From assembly GCF_017115045.1 (NCBI RefSeq), contig NZ_JABXKK010000100.1:1-64000 (forward strand): a DNA stretch of 64,000 nucleotides, read 5' to 3'. Below the pieces are notes generated by a model, which was given only the letters and a program-made list of their open reading frames with translations, made no database searches and was not told the DNA's origin. The DNA comes from Nostoc sp. NMS8. GTDB lineage: Bacteria; Cyanobacteriota; Cyanobacteriia; Cyanobacteriales; Nostocaceae. Positions 44,001-52,517 of this stretch are shown here, piece after piece. The translations under genes were made by a program, and so were the position numbers. Position 1 is the first letter of the stretch; the number at the start of each line of letters is the position of its first letter.

Positions 44001-44715
44001 AGATGTGGGAGCAGAATTGCCAAATCCCTTACCAGAAGTTCCAGATCAGGTAGATTTAGAAGAATTGCAGAAAGAATTGCGATCGCTTACCAAACGCTTA
44101 CAGGCAATGGAACCTGTTAATATGCTGGCGTTAGAAGAATACGAACGCACCCAAAACCGCCTCCAAGAACTCACCCAAAAATTAGAAACACTAGAAGGAG
44201 AACGCACCGAACTACTTTTGCGGATTGAAAACTTTACCACATTGCGGCAACTTGCCTTTAAAGAAGCTTTCGATGCTGTCAACGAAAACTTTCAATCAAT
44301 TTTTGCCATTCTTTCCGACGGCGACGGCTTCTTGCAACTCGAAAATCCCGAAGATCCCTTTAGCAGTGGACTGAATTTAGTCGCGCACCCCAAAGGCAAA
44401 CCCGTACAGCGCCTAGCATCCATGTCTGGGGGAGAAAAATCACTCACAGCCTTGAGCTTTATCTTTGCACTGCAACGCTACCGCCCATCGCCATTTTACG
44501 CTTTTGACGAAGTGGATATGTTTCTAGATGGAGCAAACGTAGAACGATTAGCTAGAATGATTAAACAACAGTCACAACAAGCGCAATTTATAGTTGTGAG
44601 TTTGCGTCGTCCGATGATAGAATCAGCCGAACGCACAATTGGCGTTACTCAAGCACGAGGAGCTTACACTCAAGTTTTGGGGATTAAATTACAATCATCC
44701 AATACATCTGCTTGA
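41026..44715 (+). CDS. smc: Chromosome segregation protein SMC
   Basis: A 1229-residue condensin ATPase. Walker A is GPNGSGKSN near residue 35, the hinge lies around residues 565-740 (IPGLCGLVVQLGKVEPRHQL), and the C-terminal signature MSGGEKSLTALSFIF with Walker B FYAFDEVDMFLD completes the head. Long coiled coils join these. Three repeat-derived insertions stay in frame: residues about 92-144 (heptamer and palindrome-rich spacer DNA), about 399-409 (GACGCGAT palindrome) and about 917-926 (CTCAGCA heptamers). The first falls in the head domain. It should organise and segregate the chromosome with ScpA/ScpB. Confidence 0.95.
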   Translation: MVHIKRVELTNFKSFGGTTSVPLLPGCTVISGPNGSGKSNILDALLFCLGLSSSKGMRADRLPDLVNNTQTAKGRASIEASVTVTFDLSDEISHKDTKVQREEVEEAGEAGEENPKSLRVRQSPIDGNRQDGGYLTKIQNPKSAEWSVTRRLRVTHQGTYTSNYYINGEACTLTELHGELSNLRVYPEGYNVVLQGDVTSIISMNARERREIIDELAGVAAFDRKIVQAKSTLDEVKEKEDSCRIIETELTAQRDRLSQDRAKAEKYQKLRTEFLAKQSWEAVLSWRSLQTQQEKLVHEIQTGDRNSTELTTQLTNLNSQIVQKTAELEQLNAHVKALGEEELLAVQATLATQEAERKQLQRQLTELQTASQETAKRLTQTQQEIQKHRHSLEEIAETHIVETRFIASSQQQRDEAQQSLETSREAAAEIASASEAWVQQQTAFNRQIEALLHTLEPQRTEQAQLRERNNQLQQLIQEQTQLIERDEPLLAEKQTQCSGVETEFNTSSEPIQNLAQNLSATEQELQIQQETQKRLLFEQREKQRQLDKIEAQTQAQQEVQGTQASKVILQSGIPGLCGLVVQLGKVEPRHQLALEMAAGGRLGHIVVDDDSIAAAGIELLKQKRAGRATFLPLNKIHAPKFTQDATLRFASGFVNYAVNLVDCDRRYKDVFSYVFGNTVVFSSLEAARKNLGLYRIVTLDGELLETSGAMTGGSNSNRSALRFGNAEAAESDEAIALKTRLVDIERVLERCTEAIATLSARTKKLTQELTEARQARREQQLQLEQLQKDIKNLTVQLEGTRSQLAQNSQKLTTAQSRLEILERELPGQENELQQLRHALAELEASQTPSEWQQIQATIKIQEQQLQQRETALREAEQRLKNLENQQQRLQEKIQEGEERISQYHHEQEAQQNQLNTLSTQHSALSTLITQTRANLSLMEQNLGEEKQKRDATELEVRSHLLRQQQLEWEIQKLQETQEKRREELIALQTQSRDVGAELPNPLPEVPDQVDLEELQKELRSLTKRLQAMEPVNMLALEEYERTQNRLQELTQKLETLEGERTELLLRIENFTTLRQLAFKEAFDAVNENFQSIFAILSDGDGFLQLENPEDPFSSGLNLVAHPKGKPVQRLASMSGGEKSLTALSFIFALQRYRPSPFYAFDEVDMFLDGANVERLARMIKQQSQQAQFIVVSLRRPMIESAERTIGVTQARGAYTQVLGIKLQSSNTSA
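41299..41457 (+). repeat. Spacer-repeat DNA inside smc, insertion 1
   Basis: Contains GGAAGCAGGGGAAGCAGGGG, AAAATCCAAAATCC twice, and CCCGTCTTGGCGGTTCCC-type inverted segments, all usual in spacers of these genomes. The frame is preserved, adding about 53 residues (ISHKDTKVQREEVEEAGEAG onward) between VTFDLSDE and EWSVTRRLRV. Confidence 0.75.
42226..42250 (+). repeat. GACGCGAT palindrome inside smc, insertion 2
   Basis: AGACGCGATTCATCGCGTCT at 42230-42249, encoding VETRFIASS in the N-terminal coiled coil. It matches spacer copies at 23098 and near 57395. Confidence 0.8.
43774..43801 (+). repeat. CTCAGCA heptamers inside smc, insertion 3
   Basis: Four perfect copies of CTCAGCA, encoding part of NTLSTQHSALSTLIT in the C-terminal coiled coil. 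The same heptamer occurs in the spacer near 1866-1882. Confidence 0.85.
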
Positions 44716-44778
44716 GTTTTTGTTAATAATAGTGTATAGATAAACCAAACCGGATTCGAGATCAGGACTCGGTATAGA

Positions 44779-45774
44779 ATGACCTCTGAACAGATAATTA
44801 GGCGTTCCGACATATTAAATACCCAGGTGATTACCCGCGACAACGGCAAGCGGCTAGGCATCATCAGTCAAGTCTGGGTTGATATCGATCAAAGAGAGGT
44901 TGTGGCTCTTGGTTTGCGAGACAGCCTGATCTCCATTTCGGGCATACCGCGCTATATGTACCTCAACAACATCAGCCAGATTGGTGATGTGATCTTGGTT
45001 GATAACGAAGATGTCATTGAAGATATCGAAGTTGAATCTCTCAGTAATCTGATTAACTGGGAAGTAATCACAGAAACAGGTGAAGTATTAGGCAAAGTTC
45101 GGGGCTTCAAGTTCAACGGCGAAAACGGGAAGCTTGAATCTATAGTTATTGCTTCTTTAGGATTGCCCCAAATTCCCGATCAATTTGTGAGTACTTATGA
45201 GTTCTCAGTAGATGAAATTGTCAGCACTGGCCCCAATCGGTTGATTGTGTTTGAGGGAGCCGAAGAACGGGTAAACCAGTTGACAGTTGGTTTACTAGAG
45301 CGCTTGGGTATCGGGAAAGCGCCGTGGGAGCGCGATGCAGAAGAAGAATACGGCTATACTCCACCACGTACAATTGCACCACCCAATCAACTGCCTAGTG
45401 GAGTGCCATTGCAGCCACCCAGGCAAAAAGTTCGCGCCCCAGAACCCGTAGCGCGGGAAGAAGAATGGAATGAAGACTATGTGGAAGAGGAAAGGCCACA
45501 GCGTCAGGTAATGAAGGCGCGGCAGTATGAGTCTATTCAATACGAAGAAGACGAGGAAGAAGATAACTGGAGCGAAGCAACGGGCAACGACAGGTATCAA
45601 CAACCGCAGCCGCTAAAGTATGAAGCCAAGCCTTATAGCAAGCCTTATGTTGACGAATACGACGATTATGACGACGTAGACGGCGATGCTTGGGAAGATG
45701 CGCCGAAGCCTGTGAATATTCCTAAGAAAGTCAAGGAAAGACAGCCAGAATACGAAGAAGAAGGCGGATATTAA
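44779..45774 (+). CDS. PRC-barrel domain protein
   Basis: A 331-residue protein. Two PRC-barrel units cover about residues 5-85 (LNTQVITRDNGKRLGIISQV) and 90-175 (INWEVITETGEVLGKVRGFK). The rest is an acidic, Glu/Tyr/Pro-rich tail likely to be disordered (YEEDEEEDNWSEATGNDRYQ). PRC-barrels bind proteins or RNA; the role in cyanobacteria is unknown. It is only 63 bases downstream of smc and in the same direction, so the two may be co-transcribed. Confidence 0.85.
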   Translation: MTSEQIIRRSDILNTQVITRDNGKRLGIISQVWVDIDQREVVALGLRDSLISISGIPRYMYLNNISQIGDVILVDNEDVIEDIEVESLSNLINWEVITETGEVLGKVRGFKFNGENGKLESIVIASLGLPQIPDQFVSTYEFSVDEIVSTGPNRLIVFEGAEERVNQLTVGLLERLGIGKAPWERDAEEEYGYTPPRTIAPPNQLPSGVPLQPPRQKVRAPEPVAREEEWNEDYVEEERPQRQVMKARQYESIQYEEDEEEDNWSEATGNDRYQQPQPLKYEAKPYSKPYVDEYDDYDDVDGDAWEDAPKPVNIPKKVKERQPEYEEEGGY

Positions 45775-45775
45775 G

Positions 45776-45802
45776 TAATTCGTAATTCGTAATTCGTAAT
45801 TT
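45776..45802. repeat. TAATTCG heptamer array
   Basis: Three perfect TAATTCG units plus a partial one, directly after the PRC-barrel stop codon. Confidence 0.8.
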
Positions 45803-45887
45803 ACCGAAAAATTAGGAAGTATTTTAAGATTAATTCAGCCTTTTCCTTACTTATGAGGAGAGGGCAATTTTTTAGATATTTCTGATT

Positions 45888-46298
45888 TTAGCGAGGTTCG
45901 AGCCAGGTTTCTATTTTTAAATTAGGAACACGGGAAAATTTACGAGTATTGGCGGTAACGAGAGTTAGACCAAGGGTTAAAGAATGGGCAGCAATTAATA
46001 AGTCATTACCTCCAATCGGTTCACCTTGTTGTTCTAAATCAGTGCGGATTTCTGCATAATATTGCTCTACAGGATGAGTTAGGGGTAGTATTTCAATACT
46101 ATCCAAAATTATTTGAAGTTTTTCTATGAGCTTTTGGGAGTTCTTCTTTCTAGCTCCAAATCTTGGTTCACAAGCTACTATAACACTTGTACAAATTTTG
46201 TCTTCTCCGACATCTTTAATTTTTGAAAATACCACTCCTCTGGGGTTTTTAATTAGTCCGGAAATGATGTTTGTATCTAACAAGTATAAATAACTCAT
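45888..46298 (-). CDS. Type II toxin, PIN-domain ribonuclease (VapC/FitB-like)
   Basis: A 136-residue PIN protein. The acidic metal site is visible as LLDTNIISGLIKN (Asp), a mid Glu, and GGNDLLIAAHSLTLG (Asp), followed by LVTANTRKFSRVPNLKIETW. Such toxins cut tRNA or rRNA. The start ATG overlaps the antitoxin stop by four bases, indicating coupled translation. Flanked by repeats, as mobile TA pairs often are. Confidence 0.92.
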   Translation of the reverse strand: MSYLYLLDTNIISGLIKNPRGVVFSKIKDVGEDKICTSVIVACEPRFGARKKNSQKLIEKLQIILDSIEILPLTHPVEQYYAEIRTDLEQQGEPIGGNDLLIAAHSLTLGLTLVTANTRKFSRVPNLKIETWLEPR

Positions 46299-46531
46299 TT
46301 TGAAAACTCAATATCATCTAAGGGTAATAATCCTTCGTCCATGTCGGCAAAGTCTTCGTCCAGTGGTTCAAGGGTGGAAAGGGTTTCCAGGAGGGATTTT
46401 TTCTTGATTGGGGAAATGATGGCGAAGGGGATACCGTTTTGGGTAATAGTGAGGGGTTCGCCTGTTTTTTGGGCTTGGTTGAGTAGGGTTTGGATGGTTT
46501 CGGGGAGATCGGAAAGGGTGATCTGTGTCAT
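46295..46531 (-). CDS. Antitoxin, Phd/YefM-like
   Basis: A 78-residue protein with the usual layout: an N-terminal DNA-binding part (LPETIQTLLNQAQKTGEPLT, ITQNGIPFAIIS) and an acidic C-terminus (DEDFADMDEGLLPLDD) that should neutralise the neighbouring PIN toxin. Probably autorepresses the pair. Confidence 0.88.
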   Translation of the reverse strand: MTQITLSDLPETIQTLLNQAQKTGEPLTITQNGIPFAIISPIKKKSLLETLSTLEPLDEDFADMDEGLLPLDDIEFSK

Positions 46532-46811
46532 GGTGGGTTCTGGGGTTAGCGGATGGGGACTTGGCGCACGTCTATTTTACCTATGACGGCGTTGGTGATG
46601 AGGGCGGTGCGATATTCAAAACAAGATTAAATCCGGGATTCCACACCTAGAACTGTCACACCGCAATTAATGGAACTATCTAGTATCTTATGAAGTAATT
46701 AATTCTAGGATCAACGCTAAAACAGTTTGTAACTAATTAGTTAAGTGTTCAGAAACTCACCAAAAACTGTTAGCGTCAAACAAAGTAAAATATCGTTGTG
46801 GACTTTCGAGC

Positions 46812-48536
46812 TTGAAAACGCGTTCTAATTACTGGCTACTACTGCCTTATATCCGACTCCAGTGGCAAACCATCACCAAGGGACTTATTGGCATCTTGGG
46901 ATACGTACTGGCGACATTAGTGTTGATCAATGTCGCTGGGAAATTGGCAATTCCCTTTGCCCAAGGTAATGTAGTAGTGATCGCTCAAATAACTGGTAGC
47001 TGTGCTTTAGTATTTCTTGTCAGAGGCTTGTTTCAGTCTATACAAGATATGTACATGGCGAAAGCTGCTCTGCGAGTTGCTTTTCATCTCCGCCAACAAG
47101 TCTATGCCCATCTGCAAAAGCTCAATCTCAGCTATTTTGAAACTGCAAAAGCTGGTGATTTATCTTACCGCCTCACGGAAGATGTTGACCGAGTTGGCGA
47201 AGTAGTAAATAAAGTATTTCACGACTTTATCCCCTGTATTTTGCAGTTGGTAGCAATTCCGATTTACATGATTTATCTAAATTGGCAACTGACACTCGCA
47301 ACAGTGATAGTTGCGCCACTAATGGGTATTTTAGTCGGCTGGTTTGGGGAACGCTTACGCAAGTATTCCTTAAAAAGTCAAAATCGGGTATCGGGTTTAT
47401 CAGCCATCCTTTCAGAAGTTTTCAACGGTATTCGTTTGGTACAGGCTTTTGCTGCCGAAAATTACGAAATCGCCCGTTTTGGCCATGAAGCAGAACGCAG
47501 TCTGAAAGCCAAATACTCAGCCGAACGCCTGAAAGCAATTCAGATTCCCATCATCGGGTTTCTAGAAGCCTTAAGTGCCTTATCGTTGCTGATTGTGGGA
47601 GCGTGGCAAATCTCCCAAGGTAACTTGACAGTGGCGAATTTTTTCAGTTATCTGGCGGCGGCGGCGCTGTTAATCGATCCTATTGGTCATACTACTAACA
47701 ACTACAACGAATTTAAGCAGGGTGAAGCATCTGTTGACCGCGTTTTTGAATTGATGGCGATTCAACCGACGGTGATTGAAAAGACAAATGCGATCGCTCT
47801 CCCTCCAGTCAAAGGCAAGGTAGAATATCGTCATATTTCCTTCGCCTATAAACCGGGTGAACCTGTATTAAAAGATATCAGCTTATTGGTATCGCCAGGT
47901 GAAGCGATCGCACTTGTGGGTGCCTCTGGTGCTGGGAAAACCACATTTGTGAATCTCCTCCCCCGTTTTTACGATCCCGAAGTTGGTCAAATATTAATTG
48001 ACGGTGTTGATATTCGAGATGTGAAGTTGCATAGTCTGCGGCGACAAATTGGGATTGTTCCTCAAGAAACCATCATGTTTTCGGGGACGATTGCCCAAAA
48101 TATCGCCTTTGGACAAGATATTTTTGACATCAAAGCAGTTAAAGAGGCGGCAAAAATTGCTAATGCTCATCAGTTTATTAGCCAGCTACCAGAAGGTTAC
48201 AAGACTTGGGTAGGCGAACGTGGGGTAAACTTATCAGGTGGACAAAGACAAAGAATTGCGATCGCTCGTGCTGTTCTACTCAATCCCCAAATCTTGATTC
48301 TTGATGAGGCGACATCAGCATTAGATTCCGAGTCAGAAGCGTTGGTACAGGAAGCGCTGGAAAGATTGATGGAAAAACGGACAGTATTTATTATTGCTCA
48401 CCGTTTATCGACAGTTAGAAGGTGCGATCGTATTTTAGTTCTCGAACAAGGACAAATTGTCGAATCGGGAACCCATGAAGAATTATTAGCCCTAGAACAT
48501 CGCTATGCGCGGTTTTATGCCCAGCAATTTAGTTAG
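46812..48536 (+). CDS. ABC exporter, fused permease-ATPase (MsbA/HepA-like)
   Basis: A 574-residue half-transporter. Six membrane segments fill residues 15-300, with a type I exporter core. The ATPase has Walker A GASGAGKTT, signature NLSGGQRQRIAIARA, Walker B ILILDEATSALD and the H-loop IIAHRLST. It works as a homodimer exporting lipids, polysaccharide precursors or drugs; relatives in heterocystous strains include HepA, needed for the heterocyst envelope. Substrate uncertain here. The first codon is TTG (46812); no ATG fits. Monocistronic. Confidence 0.9.
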   Translation: MKTRSNYWLLLPYIRLQWQTITKGLIGILGYVLATLVLINVAGKLAIPFAQGNVVVIAQITGSCALVFLVRGLFQSIQDMYMAKAALRVAFHLRQQVYAHLQKLNLSYFETAKAGDLSYRLTEDVDRVGEVVNKVFHDFIPCILQLVAIPIYMIYLNWQLTLATVIVAPLMGILVGWFGERLRKYSLKSQNRVSGLSAILSEVFNGIRLVQAFAAENYEIARFGHEAERSLKAKYSAERLKAIQIPIIGFLEALSALSLLIVGAWQISQGNLTVANFFSYLAAAALLIDPIGHTTNNYNEFKQGEASVDRVFELMAIQPTVIEKTNAIALPPVKGKVEYRHISFAYKPGEPVLKDISLLVSPGEAIALVGASGAGKTTFVNLLPRFYDPEVGQILIDGVDIRDVKLHSLRRQIGIVPQETIMFSGTIAQNIAFGQDIFDIKAVKEAAKIANAHQFISQLPEGYKTWVGERGVNLSGGQRQRIAIARAVLLNPQILILDEATSALDSESEALVQEALERLMEKRTVFIIAHRLSTVRRCDRILVLEQGQIVESGTHEELLALEHRYARFYAQQFS

Positions 48537-48743
48537 AGGTAGGGAAAGTTTGAGGTTTTGAGACAACCGAATTAGTTTTTGAATTCACAAAATCGGTTTT
48601 TGAGCTAGAAGAATGAGTATCTATGTATTCAATACCCAATACTGTCGTAACAAATACTTCCATCTTCCATAATGGTATTACTAAAAATAGTCTTACCAAT
48701 TTCGTAGAAACCTTCAACTAGTCTTTAAAAATAAAGGAAGAAA

Positions 48744-49586
48744 ATGCCTGAATACTTAACTGGTAAAAAGCCAACTATAGAGCAACTAAATGAATGGATT
48801 GAGTCTTTTCATGCTAATGGTTTTCTTGTCATTGAGAATGTGTTAACACCAGAACGATGTGAGCTTCTAAGAAATGATTTAGATGAAACCCTGAAAAAGA
48901 CTAAAGGTAAAGATTATCAAACATCAAAGAAGATAGTGAAGCGAATGTTCGAGCATTCTAAGCATAATCTGAATATTTTTGATTTAGAGCCAATCGTTAC
49001 ATTCGCAGAACATTTAATTGGTGGAGCCAATGGCACCAGCTACTCAATACATGATGGTATTCCCAACGCTAATATAATTCACGTTATTCACAATAACTCA
49101 TTTAAAATTCCTCCCAAAACTGACGGATTAGCTAAAAATGCATGGCATCAAGACGATACACCCCACGTGCTTTCGCTTGATGGAAAACCTTTAACCAACA
49201 TTCGCCTGAATGTTCTTGCTTTCACTGTTAATTACTACCTGACGGATGTACTGTTTGAAGAAAATGGCCCAACTCAGGTAATTCCAGAATCTCATCTATT
49301 TGGCAAGTTATGCGACGATGATATTTCCGGATATGAAGACAGAATTTATAGTTGCTTGGGAGCGATGGGTTCTGCCGTTTGTTTTAACAATCAGGTATGG
49401 CATAGAGGCTCTAGAAACTCTTCCTCTATCACTCGTTACATCACACAAGTTACCTACGCCAAGAGACTGGTTGGCCATAAGTATGAACCCTTTATGAATT
49501 ATCAAATGCCTAGTCACTGCTATGAAGAAGCAGACGACAGATTGAAGCAACTTTTAGGATTCCTTCCCAACGGTGCTTATGGTTAA
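48744..49586 (+). CDS. Phytanoyl-CoA dioxygenase (PhyH) family oxygenase
   Basis: A 280-residue Fe(II)/2-oxoglutarate-type oxygenase. The metal triad is HxD in AWHQDDTPHVL and a distal His in VWHRGSRNSSS; the Arg of RYITQ could bind 2-oxoglutarate. Family members hydroxylate lipids or secondary metabolites. Nothing in the context defines the substrate, and no biosynthetic genes are adjacent. AAGGAAGAAA precedes the ATG. Confidence 0.88.
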   Translation: MPEYLTGKKPTIEQLNEWIESFHANGFLVIENVLTPERCELLRNDLDETLKKTKGKDYQTSKKIVKRMFEHSKHNLNIFDLEPIVTFAEHLIGGANGTSYSIHDGIPNANIIHVIHNNSFKIPPKTDGLAKNAWHQDDTPHVLSLDGKPLTNIRLNVLAFTVNYYLTDVLFEENGPTQVIPESHLFGKLCDDDISGYEDRIYSCLGAMGSAVCFNNQVWHRGSRNSSSITRYITQVTYAKRLVGHKYEPFMNYQMPSHCYEEADDRLKQLLGFLPNGAYG

Positions 49587-49892
49587 TCGTCTGAATCTTT
49601 TTTCTGAAATTGTCCCATCTGCTAACAGCGTTCCGGCAGCGATTCTTGCGGAGTATTACTAGCTTAAAAGCCTTATTATATGAGGATTATACTGATGTCA
49701 TGACTACGAACTTGCTTACCCATAAATTTAAACTTGACAGACTACTACGCAGTTTCCGGTTTTTGACGCTAACTGAACTGTATTGAATTACAAGAGTCAT
49801 AAGGAAATCAGTTTGCTTATTGCTATATTGACAATAAAGGAGAGGGGCAAAGTAAAAAAATGATTTTCGTTACAAGCCTTGCCCCATAGTAA
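49587..49892. other. Spacer between convergent genes, no gene seen
   Basis: AT-rich. GGGGCAA (49845) and TTGCCCC (49879) could pair across a wide loop but do not make a typical terminator. Confidence 0.35.
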
Positions 49893-51350
49893 CTATTTTC
49901 TAGACTGAATTGCCTTGACTAAATCATAAAAAGGTTGCCAATTATCTTCCTGGGCAATTGATTCCCAAATAGATTCAATTACTGGTCTTAATAATACCGT
50001 TTCGGGATTATGAATAGCTAGAGTTTGGGCAATTACATCAATGCGGTCACTATCAAAATCATTCAAAATTTGATGGTATAGTATACACCAATCATCAAAA
50101 ATTGCTGACGCACCCGGTACTGGTACAATATCGGAACCATTCATTACAAAACCTGGTTCATCTCGCCATTTCGATGAAAAAGTACGAGCCATCTCATAAA
50201 AAAACTGGTGATAACCAACTTGGCTATCTTTCAAAAATTCAACCGTTAGATTCAACAGTTCCGCAGCTTGTGGATGTGGCAACTTTGAAAAACCTAACTT
50301 TTTCAACATTAAAGAACTGTATTCAGCTTGATAATATTCATCAAACCTTTCTAATGCAGCTTCCATTTCGCCTTTATCGATAATCGCCTTTAAAGTTTCT
50401 TGGAGCATTTGTAAATTCAACTTGCAAATACTTGGTTGATTACCATAACAGTAGCGCCCAGAATAATCAAAATATGCAGCTATAAAGTATGGGTTATAAG
50501 TAGGGATAAATGCGTAAGGGCCATAATCAAAACTTTCTCCCGTAATCGACATATTATCGGTATTCAGGACTGCATGACAAAAACCAGCCGCCATCCACTG
50601 TGCTACTAGTTCTGCAACCCGTTTAACTAATTCGGCGTAAAACAGGGCATATTTATCTTCTTCAGCACTTAAGTGTCGATAATACTGCTCAATTACGTGG
50701 TCTAACAGTTTCTTAGTTAAATCTGGACGCTTGAAATAGTGCAGTCGCTCAAAAGTGCCAAACCGAATATGAGAACTGCTCATTCTAATCATCACAGATG
50801 AACGGGTAGGCGAAGGTTCATCGCCCCGCCAGAGTGGTAAACCTGTTTCAATCATACTCAGACAGCGCGAAGTACGTACACCCAAGTAATGCAGTGCTTC
50901 CGCAGCCAGAACTTCTCGCACCCCACCTTTGAGCGTCAGCATACCATCGCCACCACGGGAGTAGGGCGTTCTCCCAGAACCTTTAGTGCCAAAATCGTAC
51001 AATTGGCCATCATTGGCGCGTACTTGCCCGTAGAGAAAGCCTCTACCATCACCCAATTGTCCGTTATATTCACCAAATTGATAGCCGTGGTAACGCAGTG
51101 CCAACAAGGGTTTGCGCCCTTGAAATTGACCAAAGGCTGTGATGAAATCTTCGTCTTTGACTACTTGGGGGTCTAGACCAAAACGGGGTAATAGTTCATC
51201 ATTACGCCAACGCAGGAAGTGTTGGGGAAATTCCGCCGCTGCAACCTCATCATAGTAGTCGCCGCCTAGAGATTCTAAAGCGCTTTCGTAGTTGAGGGTG
51301 AGAAAAGGATTGCTAGAATTCTTGTAGTTTGGGGTTTCAGCCAGAGTCAT
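49893..51350 (-). CDS. selO: Protein adenylyltransferase SelO (YdiU family)
   Basis: A 485-residue pseudokinase that transfers AMP to protein Ser/Thr/Tyr residues. Family blocks are LALRYHGYQFGEYNGQLGDG, FGTKGSGRTPYSRGGDGMLT, LKGGVREVLAAEALHYLGV and GFCHAVLNTDNMSITGESFD, the last with the Asn and Asp metal ligands. It acts in redox-linked stress signalling in known cases. No selenocysteine codon is visible at the end, where some homologues have it. ATG 51350 is chosen; the frame is open three codons further to a TTG. Confidence 0.93.
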   Translation of the reverse strand: MTLAETPNYKNSSNPFLTLNYESALESLGGDYYDEVAAAEFPQHFLRWRNDELLPRFGLDPQVVKDEDFITAFGQFQGRKPLLALRYHGYQFGEYNGQLGDGRGFLYGQVRANDGQLYDFGTKGSGRTPYSRGGDGMLTLKGGVREVLAAEALHYLGVRTSRCLSMIETGLPLWRGDEPSPTRSSVMIRMSSSHIRFGTFERLHYFKRPDLTKKLLDHVIEQYYRHLSAEEDKYALFYAELVKRVAELVAQWMAAGFCHAVLNTDNMSITGESFDYGPYAFIPTYNPYFIAAYFDYSGRYCYGNQPSICKLNLQMLQETLKAIIDKGEMEAALERFDEYYQAEYSSLMLKKLGFSKLPHPQAAELLNLTVEFLKDSQVGYHQFFYEMARTFSSKWRDEPGFVMNGSDIVPVPGASAIFDDWCILYHQILNDFDSDRIDVIAQTLAIHNPETVLLRPVIESIWESIAQEDNWQPFYDLVKAIQSRK

Positions 51351-51677
51351 TACGAGCAAAGCTTAATTCATTCTTCCTTTAATACTACCTCTGGCTTCAG
51401 CATCAGCATAGATGCAAAAAGCGACTTATATCTAAAATATGGCAGCACCACCGTCAAAATCTGGAGCGCATAATGAATAAAATTTTACAATTAAAGAAAA
51501 AGTTAACTCAATTAGAAATTTTAGACTCTAAATTTGAGTTTTTTGGTTCAGAATCACACTAATATCAAAAGCAACCTCTGAGTTTTTGTGATTGCTATGA
51601 AGACTGGCTTAACCGAAGTTTGCATCAAATCCGCCAGTCTCCTGAAACTTAACCTTAATTAAATGAAACTTAGTTTT
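51351..51677. other. Spacer with one hairpin
   Basis: AGACTGGC (51601) and GCCAGTCT (51633) can pair around a 24-base loop; it could be a weak terminator for the minus-strand gene downstream. No gene seen. Confidence 0.35.
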
Positions 51678-52133
51678 TTATTTGTTAATTGGTTGTGATG
51701 TTGGTGCGGCAATTCCTACTGAGTTTGATGTTGCTGGTGATACCTGTGAAGAGAGAATTTTTTTCACTTGTAGGTTATAAGTTTGCAAAATGGATTGAAC
51801 CTGTTTCTGTTGTTCTTGATTCAGACCCAAAGATTTTAACACTATCCTGATTCTCTGACGTGATTGCAACGCTGCTTTAAATTTAGTAGCTTGGGATGGG
51901 TTTAATAGAGCCTGAATATCCTTATCTCTTTGCTGGCGAGCCAGTTGAATTTGTAGGCGTTGTTGCTTTGTGAGTTTGATGGGCTGGTGTGATGCAGCAC
52001 TAGTCTGAGTTTTTAAGACTGGTGTAGTGGCTGAATTTGGAACTGGTGCTGCCAAGACAACTCCGTTTAAAATGGTAGCAAAAGCGAAGATAGCAGAAAA
52101 TACAGAAAAGGGTTTTATAGAATTAATGGACAT
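51678..52133 (-). CDS. Exported LTxxQ/Spy-like helical protein
   Basis: A 151-residue periplasmic-type protein. The signal peptide (SINSIKPFSVFSAIFAFATI, cut after VLAA) is followed by two helices with LTxxQ-like motifs (KLTKQQRLQIQLARQQRDKD and LGLNQEQQKQVQSIL). Spy/CpxP-like proteins of this form act as envelope chaperones. The family link is by pattern only. ATG 52133 is chosen because GAGGAG lies about ten bases upstream. It runs alone. Confidence 0.7.
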   Translation of the reverse strand: MSINSIKPFSVFSAIFAFATILNGVVLAAPVPNSATTPVLKTQTSAASHQPIKLTKQQRLQIQLARQQRDKDIQALLNPSQATKFKAALQSRQRIRIVLKSLGLNQEQQKQVQSILQTYNLQVKKILSSQVSPATSNSVGIAAPTSQPINK

Positions 52134-52517
52134 TTGAAAAAACTCCTCAGTCATTTAATAAAATTGGACACATCGGCTAAAGCTAACCTTGATAAATAAG
52201 CCAGGTAGTGAATAAATCTTACTATTGCATTTGATTATGGACTTGTTGTGTATTTATTATGAATTTGCTATGAATTTGTAAATGTTCACAACCGAGACAT
52301 GAAAATGATTTCAGGTTAAATATTTTCCTATTGTCACTAGTTGTAACTTTGGCAATAATTACAAACTCAAAATAATGGTTTTAGCTAATTTTAAGTCTTG
52401 TTATCTTACAGAACTTTCTAATTTTTATTAGAAAGTAGTATTTATAAATAAGTAAATATTGTGTATAGATAGTGTGAGAAATAAAACAAATATTTTTGAC
52501 AATTATACTTAGGATGT
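52134..52517. other. AT-rich spacer, no gene seen
   Basis: Very AT-rich, with TATTTATTATGAATTTGCTA near 52252 and a partly repeated TATGAATTTG. Likely the promoter region of the LTxxQ-type gene. Confidence 0.35.
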
